A stretch of DNA of 64,000 nucleotides from Actinomyces sp. S6-Spd3 (GTDB lineage: Bacteria; Actinomycetota; Actinomycetes; Actinomycetales; Actinomycetaceae), in assembly GCF_000758755.1 (NCBI RefSeq), contig NZ_JRMV01000196.1, positions 81,165 to 145,164 of the forward strand. Direction: 5' to 3'. The first letter of the stretch is position 1. Each line of letters begins with the position of its first letter. A program made the position numbers and the translations under genes. Below the pieces are notes generated by a model. That model ran no database searches and was not told the DNA's origin. It saw nothing but the letters and a program-made list of their open reading frames with translations. Below are positions 59,375 to 64,000 of the stretch, one piece after another.

Positions 59375-60655
59375 CTAGCTGTGATCAGCACTAATACTAT
59401 CATCAAGTGATACTAAGAAATCATCCTCATCAACCACGGCTCCGCCTGTAATCGCATGGATAATAGTTGCGGCGGATTCAATATCGCGGATCGATCGCAT
59501 CCGTTCCAAGCGCTCACTGCGTGTGACGATCACCTCAGGAATCTGAACCTGCCCCTTCGGGAGCCACCGCAGTCGATACTCAATAACTGCCCCCTGCGCC
59601 CACTGTTCCCATCGCAGTACGTGAGGAGCACGCTCAACCTGGTGCGCCTCGATCATCATCATCGACTGATTGGCAATGGGAGCCAGCAGCGCATATCCAT
59701 CAACTACCTGCTCCGCGGCCTCCGCACGCTCACGGTCACGAGCCAGCGCCTCGCGCAATTCATCACTAAGTTCGGGGGCCACCGAACGAAGCTCCCTCTC
59801 TGCTGCGGCTTCTCGACGCGTCTGAGGAGGCGCATCCTGGCCAATGAGCTCACGCGAATCGATGACCTCGGGGAAGGCAGCGGACAAGGCCTTGGCAAGC
59901 TGAGCAGGACCCAGCCAGCGCGGAGTATAGATCGCCAAGGACACCGCGGAATCCGGATCGGGTTGAATAATGCGGCCACTGCCCGCGATGCGCAGCGCAC
60001 CCGCAAGGCGACGAGCCATCCGCTCCAGCACAAGCAAAACCTGGTACTCAGTACCGAAGGGCAGTCCCTCGGGGAAAGCCTCAGCCCAGCGATCACTGCC
60101 GCGCAATTCCTCGGGAACACGCGCGCCTCGCATCGGCTCACACTCCAAAACCCACGCGCTGGTCAGATCCGCACCCAAGCCAAGTTCGCCTCGGACATTG
60201 ACGGGGAGAGACCAGGGGCCGGACAATTCCACTCCCCCGCGCAGGTGCAGGCGTCCGGGAGCCACCCAATGGGCCTCGTCCCAAGCGGAAACGGCAAGCG
60301 CCTCAAGCTCATCGTCCTCGACGGAAGCACCCACGCAGAAAAGGTGGTGATCCTGAGCAAGCTCAAGAGGCAGCGGCAAAATCTCCCGCTCGCCCGCCGA
60401 AGCGCCCATAGATACGCGTGCCACGTGATCATCGATGCGGATCTCGCCGGTGTCGTTCACTCGCAGGGCGGTATCAAAAGCACGCAGCCCTCCCACTGAA
60501 GTCATCGAGGTCTGCGTCAAAGGATGCGAAGCAGTCTGACTCAGCGCGGATTCTCCACCGCCACGCGCGGAATCATGCGCTTCCCCAGCGGGGACCGCAT
60601 CCATTCGTTCGCGAAATGACCGGCGACGAGGCGGCAATGAAGCTTCCTGTCCCAC
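59375..60655 (-). CDS. Hypothetical actinobacterial protein
   Basis: A 426-residue soluble protein that I do not recognise. It is rich in Glu, Arg and Ala, with a beta-rich first half (about 60-250) and helical stretches from about 285 (AAERELRSVAPELSDELREAL). No signal peptide, membrane helix or catalytic motif is evident. The start GTG at 60655 lies 2 bp after the dcd stop, which points to translational coupling; a start further in is possible because the first 50 residues are of low complexity. Confidence 0.7.
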   Translation of the reverse strand: MGQEASLPPRRRSFRERMDAVPAGEAHDSARGGGESALSQTASHPLTQTSMTSVGGLRAFDTALRVNDTGEIRIDDHVARVSMGASAGEREILPLPLELAQDHHLFCVGASVEDDELEALAVSAWDEAHWVAPGRLHLRGGVELSGPWSLPVNVRGELGLGADLTSAWVLECEPMRGARVPEELRGSDRWAEAFPEGLPFGTEYQVLLVLERMARRLAGALRIAGSGRIIQPDPDSAVSLAIYTPRWLGPAQLAKALSAAFPEVIDSRELIGQDAPPQTRREAAAERELRSVAPELSDELREALARDRERAEAAEQVVDGYALLAPIANQSMMMIEAHQVERAPHVLRWEQWAQGAVIEYRLRWLPKGQVQIPEVIVTRSERLERMRSIRDIESAATIIHAITGGAVVDEDDFLVSLDDSISADHS

Positions 60656-60657
60656 GA

Positions 60658-61239
60658 TTAGCGCTCGATACGGGTACGAGTGAAGCGCAGGTGGGTGCGC
60701 GAGGGCGTGGGGCCGCGCTGTCCCTGGTAGTGCGAGCCGAGACCCTCACTTCCGTAGGGGTGCTCGGCGGGAGAAGACAGGTCGAAGAAGCACAGCTGAC
60801 CGATCTTCATTCCCGGGTAGAGAAGGATCGGCATGGTCGCAGTATTCGACAGCTCCAAGGTCACGTGGCCCGAGAAACCGGGGTCAATGAAGCCAGCGGT
60901 CGAGTGGGTGAGAAGGCCAAGGCGTCCAAGCGAAGACTTACCTTCCAAGCGCGCCGCAATATCGTCGCCCAGGGTGACCAATTCGTAGGTCGCGCCCAGC
61001 ACGAATTCGCCGGGGTGAAGAACGAAGGGATCATCCGGCCCCACATCGACACTGTGGGTGAGGTCAGACTGGTCGGCCGCGGGGTCGATCACCGAGTAGC
61101 GATGGTTGTCAAAAAGCCGAAAAAGCCGATCCAAGCGCACGTCAATACTTGCGGGTTGAATCAGAGAGCGGTCCAGCGGATCCAGTTGGATTCGTCCGCT
61201 ATCGAGGCTTGCCGAAATATCGCGATCACTGAGCAGCAT
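60658..61239 (-). CDS. dcd: dCTP deaminase (dUMP-forming type)
   Basis: A 193-residue trimeric dUTPase-fold enzyme that supplies dUMP for dTMP synthesis. The central [23 protein letters not shown], with catalytic Glu just downstream in HVTLEL, and the tail [10 protein letters not shown] closely resemble the Mycobacterium bifunctional dCTP deaminase:dUTPase. Whether it makes dUMP directly is inferred from that similarity. First gene of a probable two-gene unit. Confidence 0.93.
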   Translation of the reverse strand: MLLSDRDISASLDSGRIQLDPLDRSLIQPASIDVRLDRLFRLFDNHRYSVIDPAADQSDLTHSVDVGPDDPFVLHPGEFVLGATYELVTLGDDIAARLEGKSSLGRLGLLTHSTAGFIDPGFSGHVTLELSNTATMPILLYPGMKIGQLCFFDLSSPAEHPYGSEGLGSHYQGQRGPTPSRTHLRFTRTRIER

Positions 61240-61314
61240 GGTGCCATTCTCGCACAGTTTCGGCTGCCTATTGTGCCTCGGCGGGCGCGTTGGCTGACGG
61301 CTAAGCTACCTCTT

Positions 61315-62217
61315 GTGCCAACCCCAAATTACGAGATGCTTCGCGCCCCGATCCTCGCGTGGTACGAGCTCCATCGCCGCGAGCTCCCCATGCGCGCGAG
61401 CGACGTCTCACCGTGGGGAACCTTGGTCTTTGAGGTGATGAGCCAGCAAACCCCGATCCCGCGCGTGCAGCCAATTTGGGAGCGGTGGATGAGGCTGTGG
61501 CCGACTCCTGCGGATTTCGCTGCCGCTTCCCCTGCCGAGGCTTTGGTCGAGTGGGCACACCTGGGTTATCCCTCGCGGGCACTGCGGCTTCGCGAGTGTG
61601 CGCAGGTTATTGTGCGCGACTTCGGTGGGTCCGTTCCCGATAGCTACGAGGCCTTGTTGGCTTTGCCCGGGATCGGTCCCTATACCGCGAGTGCTCTTGC
61701 TTCCTTCCAATTCCACGAGCAGATTCCCGTCTTGGATACGAATATTCGCCGAGTTTTTGCGCGAGTACGTGACGGGGTGGAGTTCGCTCGGCGCAGTGCA
61801 CCTTCTCGCGCCGAGTTCGCAGCCGCGCTTGATTGGTTGCCCGAAAATGGTGCGGATTGCGCTCGTTGGAATGTGGCGATCATGGAGTTTGGGGCGCTCG
61901 TGTGCACGCAGCGCTCCCCCAAGTGCCAGGATTGTCCACTGCGCGAGGACTGCGCTTGGGCAAACGCGGGTTTCCCGCCCGCCGAAGTGCGGCCTCGTGG
62001 GCAAAGGTGGAAGGGAACGGACCGGCAAGCGCGTGGGCGGGTAATGGCGGCGCTACGCATTTCTCCCGATGGACTTTCCATTGACGAGGCGGTGGCTGCG
62101 GCACGCTTGGAAGGTGCGGATCCCGAGCAGGCACCTCGGGTCATTGAGGCACTGATCAGCGATGGCCTGGTTGCCGAAGATTCGACAACCAGGCGCATCA
62201 CACTTCCTCGGGAGTGA
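61315..62217 (+). CDS. mutY: A/G-specific adenine glycosylase
   Basis: Removes adenine mispaired with 8-oxoguanine. A 300-residue HhH-GPD enzyme: catalytic Glu in EVMSQQT, helix-hairpin-helix LPGIGPYTASA, catalytic Asp in DTNIRRVFAR, and the 4Fe-4S cluster cysteines in C-x6-C-x2-C-x5-C spacing (CTQRSPKCQDCPLREDC). The C-terminal MutT-like domain of E. coli MutY is absent, as in many actinobacteria. The frame is open far upstream, but GTG at 61315 lies exactly 7 bp after TAAGCT, indicating a leaderless start. Confidence 0.93.
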   Translation: MPTPNYEMLRAPILAWYELHRRELPMRASDVSPWGTLVFEVMSQQTPIPRVQPIWERWMRLWPTPADFAAASPAEALVEWAHLGYPSRALRLRECAQVIVRDFGGSVPDSYEALLALPGIGPYTASALASFQFHEQIPVLDTNIRRVFARVRDGVEFARRSAPSRAEFAAALDWLPENGADCARWNVAIMEFGALVCTQRSPKCQDCPLREDCAWANAGFPPAEVRPRGQRWKGTDRQARGRVMAALRISPDGLSIDEAVAAARLEGADPEQAPRVIEALISDGLVAEDSTTRRITLPRE

Positions 62218-62245
62218 GGAAGAAGGGAGGCCTTGGAGGGGAGGC

Positions 62246-63106
62246 CTATCCCTTCACGGCTCCAGCCAAGGCGAAGCTTCCTCCCGAGACCTTTTGCATG
62301 ATCGCGTAGAGGATCAACGCCGGGCTGGAGTAGATCACTGCGAATGCGGCCAGTTTTCCGTAGACGACCGCGCCGTGCGTCCCAAAGAATTGGTAGATGG
62401 CAACGGCTGCGGGCTGAATGTCCGGGTCAGTCGTGAGGATGAAGGGGACGAAGAAGTTCCCCCAGGTCGCGGTGAAGATGAAGATGAAGACCACCAAGAG
62501 GCCTGGCTTCATCAGCGGTAGGACGATGGTGCGCAGTGCCTTGAGCGCGCTGGCGCCGTCGACCCAGGCGGCTTCTTCGAGAGATACGGGGACGGAGTCC
62601 ATGAAGTTTTTGAGCATCCACACTGCCATTGGCAGGGAGGTTGCGGTCATGAAGCAAATAATCCCCGGGATTGAATCGATCAAATCCATGCTGACGAAGA
62701 GCGAATACACAGGAACCATGAGCGCCGTGATGGGAAGGCAGGTCCCAAAAAGAATCGTGTACATGAATCCGCGCGCGAAACGACTCTTGTAGCGAGAAAG
62801 CGGATAGGCCGCGAGTGCGCCAACGAACACGGTCAAAATTGCCGTGCCGAAGGAGAGAATCGCAGAGTTCCACAGCGGCAGCCATGTGCGATCAAATGTC
62901 GCAATATCCGAGTAATTCGAGGTCGTGAAGTGCTCGGGGATGCTTAAGGACACCGTGGCGGTCGGATTGAAAGATGCGAAGAGAACCCATGCCAGTGGAA
63001 CGACAAAGGAGATGCCGATCAGGGCAAGGATGGTGCTTGAAATCAGACGGACGGTCTTTTCTCGCGGGTTCGCGACGGAGGGGATTTCTTTGCGCTGGGT
63101 AGCCAT
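62246..63106 (-). CDS. Carbohydrate ABC transporter permease (MalG type)
   Basis: A 286-residue permease with six membrane helices, EAA loop LEEAAWVDGASALKALRTIVLP and C-terminal AGAVKG. The start overlaps the previous permease stop by one base (TGATG). Second member of a sugar importer whose binding protein presumably lies beyond the right edge. Substrate unknown. Confidence 0.93.
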   Translation of the reverse strand: MATQRKEIPSVANPREKTVRLISSTILALIGISFVVPLAWVLFASFNPTATVSLSIPEHFTTSNYSDIATFDRTWLPLWNSAILSFGTAILTVFVGALAAYPLSRYKSRFARGFMYTILFGTCLPITALMVPVYSLFVSMDLIDSIPGIICFMTATSLPMAVWMLKNFMDSVPVSLEEAAWVDGASALKALRTIVLPLMKPGLLVVFIFIFTATWGNFFVPFILTTDPDIQPAAVAIYQFFGTHGAVVYGKLAAFAVIYSSPALILYAIMQKVSGGSFALAGAVKG

Positions 63107-64000
63107 CAGTCCACCTCCGGCTTGAGAGCGCGAATGTAGACCAGCGCAAAGAGTGCACCCAGAACAATGGTCACGGTCGCGATAGCCGTTCCGTAGCCAA
63201 TCAGAGAGTTCTTAAAGGCTTCTTGGTAAGCCATGACCGGGAGGGTCGTGGATTGAGTGCCCGGGCCACCGCCTGTCATAACCCAGAGAAGGGTGAAGAC
63301 GCCCAGGGTCTGAAGGGTCGTCAACAGGAGGTTTGTCGAGATAGAGCCCTTGATCATCGGCAGGGTCACGAAGCAGAATCGCTGCCAGCCCCGTGCGCCG
63401 TCAACCTTCGCGGCTTCTTGAATCTCAGGCGGAACTTCGGCCAGCGCAGCGGAGTAGACCATCATCGAGAAAGCTGTTCCGCGCCAGATATTCGCCATGA
63501 TCACGGAGAACATGGGGAAGGTCAACAGCCAGGTTGTTCCGCCGAGGCCGATGTAGCTCAGCAGCGTATTTAGCGTTCCGTCGGTGGAGAAGAAGGCGTA
63601 GAGCGCGAAGGCTGCGACGATCTCCGGCATGACCCACGCGATGACAACGACGCCGCCAACCAGGGTGGAGAGAATCTTGGGGGCTTTGCTCATGAGCATG
63701 GCAAGGGCTAGTCCCAAGATATTTTGGCCGATCACCGCCGAGGCGACAACGAAGATGATCGTCAGCAGGACCGCTTTCCAGAATGCTCCACTGGACAGCA
63801 GATCCGCGTAGTTCTCGAGGCCGACAAATTCAGGATTTGCTGCTTTGTAGCCCGAGAGGGCGGCATTGGTCAAAGACCCATACACCGAATATGCAATGGG
63901 ACCTACGAGGAACACCGCCATAAGGGCAACTGCTGGAAACAGAAGACCCATTCGGCCCGTTTGGCGGGCGGCGCGAGCAAGTAGCGTCTCGCGTCGCCCG
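63106..64000 (-). CDS. Carbohydrate ABC transporter permease (MalF type), cut by right edge
   Basis: Permease with six helices and EAA loop IQEAAKVDGARGWQRFCFVTLP. An ATG at 63951 is available, but the same frame stays open to the window end and encodes a basic stretch (RRETLLARAARQTGR) typical of the cytoplasmic N-terminus of MalF-like permeases, so the true start is probably outside the window. Coupled to the MalG-type partner downstream. Confidence 0.85.
   Translation of the reverse strand, partial: GRRETLLARAARQTGRMGLLFPAVALMAVFLVGPIAYSVYGSLTNAALSGYKAANPEFVGLENYADLLSSGAFWKAVLLTIIFVVASAVIGQNILGLALAMLMSKAPKILSTLVGGVVVIAWVMPEIVAAFALYAFFSTDGTLNTLLSYIGLGGTTWLLTFPMFSVIMANIWRGTAFSMMVYSAALAEVPPEIQEAAKVDGARGWQRFCFVTLPMIKGSISTNLLLTTLQTLGVFTLLWVMTGGGPGTQSTTLPVMAYQEAFKNSLIGYGTAIATVTIVLGALFALVYIRALKPEVD

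Overview
The window looks like a chromosomal segment of a moderately high-GC actinobacterium, most likely a member of the Actinomycetaceae (Actinomyces/Schaalia-like). Pointers are an actinobacterial gene repertoire (DUF3073, DUF3618, Holin-X-type protein, dUMP-forming dCTP deaminase, membrane alpha/beta-hydrolase with a fused N-terminal domain), a LAKTG sorting-signal surface protein, several apparently leaderless starts, and a eubacterial core of topA-tmk-holB, dcd, mutY and glmS. The species cannot be fixed from the sequence alone.

Layout. 1-4.3 kb: a beta-helix lipoprotein cut by the left edge, then metY-metX (sulfur assimilation into methionine). 4.4-8.4 kb: xylose catabolism (xylA-xylB) with a divergent ROK repressor. 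8.4-14.6 kb: glmS, a palindrome/short-repeat islet, a DUF4862 protein, a hypothetical gene, tRNA-Leu(CAG), pheA and a DedA protein. 14.7-17.3 kb: a flippase-like membrane protein with a degenerate kinase-like middle. 17.3-24.0 kb: an amino-sugar/oligosaccharide locus (ABC importer, ROK regulator, cytoplasmic GH20 hexosaminidase, aldolase-like barrel protein). 24.2-30.6 kb: membrane hydrolase, methyltransferase and a thiamine transporter thiBPQ under a TPP riboswitch. 30.6-39.4 kb: amino acid permease, two small proteins, and a minus-strand run topA-tmk-holB-peptidase.

39.5-43.0 kb is the most accessory-looking part: a frameshifted DUF2992 (YjdF-like) gene behind a structured leader, a GC-rich ABC-F gene preceded by a terminator, a multi-stem element and what looks like a leaderless three-codon leader ORF plus a start-codon-sequestering hairpin, and a YefM/YoeB toxin-antitoxin pair. 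43.0-49.0 kb holds cardiolipin synthase, a methyltransferase, DUF808, sodA and a flavin oxidoreductase. 49.1-54.6 kb is a 1536-residue double-ASKHA acyl-CoA dehydratase activase-like protein facing a TetR regulator. 54.6-57.3 kb contains a protein with the layout of an ABC ATPase but none of its catalytic motifs, then Holin-X, DUF3618 and DUF3073 proteins. 57.4-62.2 kb: surface protein, hypothetical protein, dcd and mutY. The right edge cuts into a second sugar ABC importer.

Common themes: carbohydrate uptake is controlled by ROK repressors whose three candidate 17-bp operators (7078, 20684, 21886) share one consensus, and the octamer ACGAGGCC is strongly over-represented on both strands. No rRNA, CRISPR array, insertion sequence or prophage was recognised.
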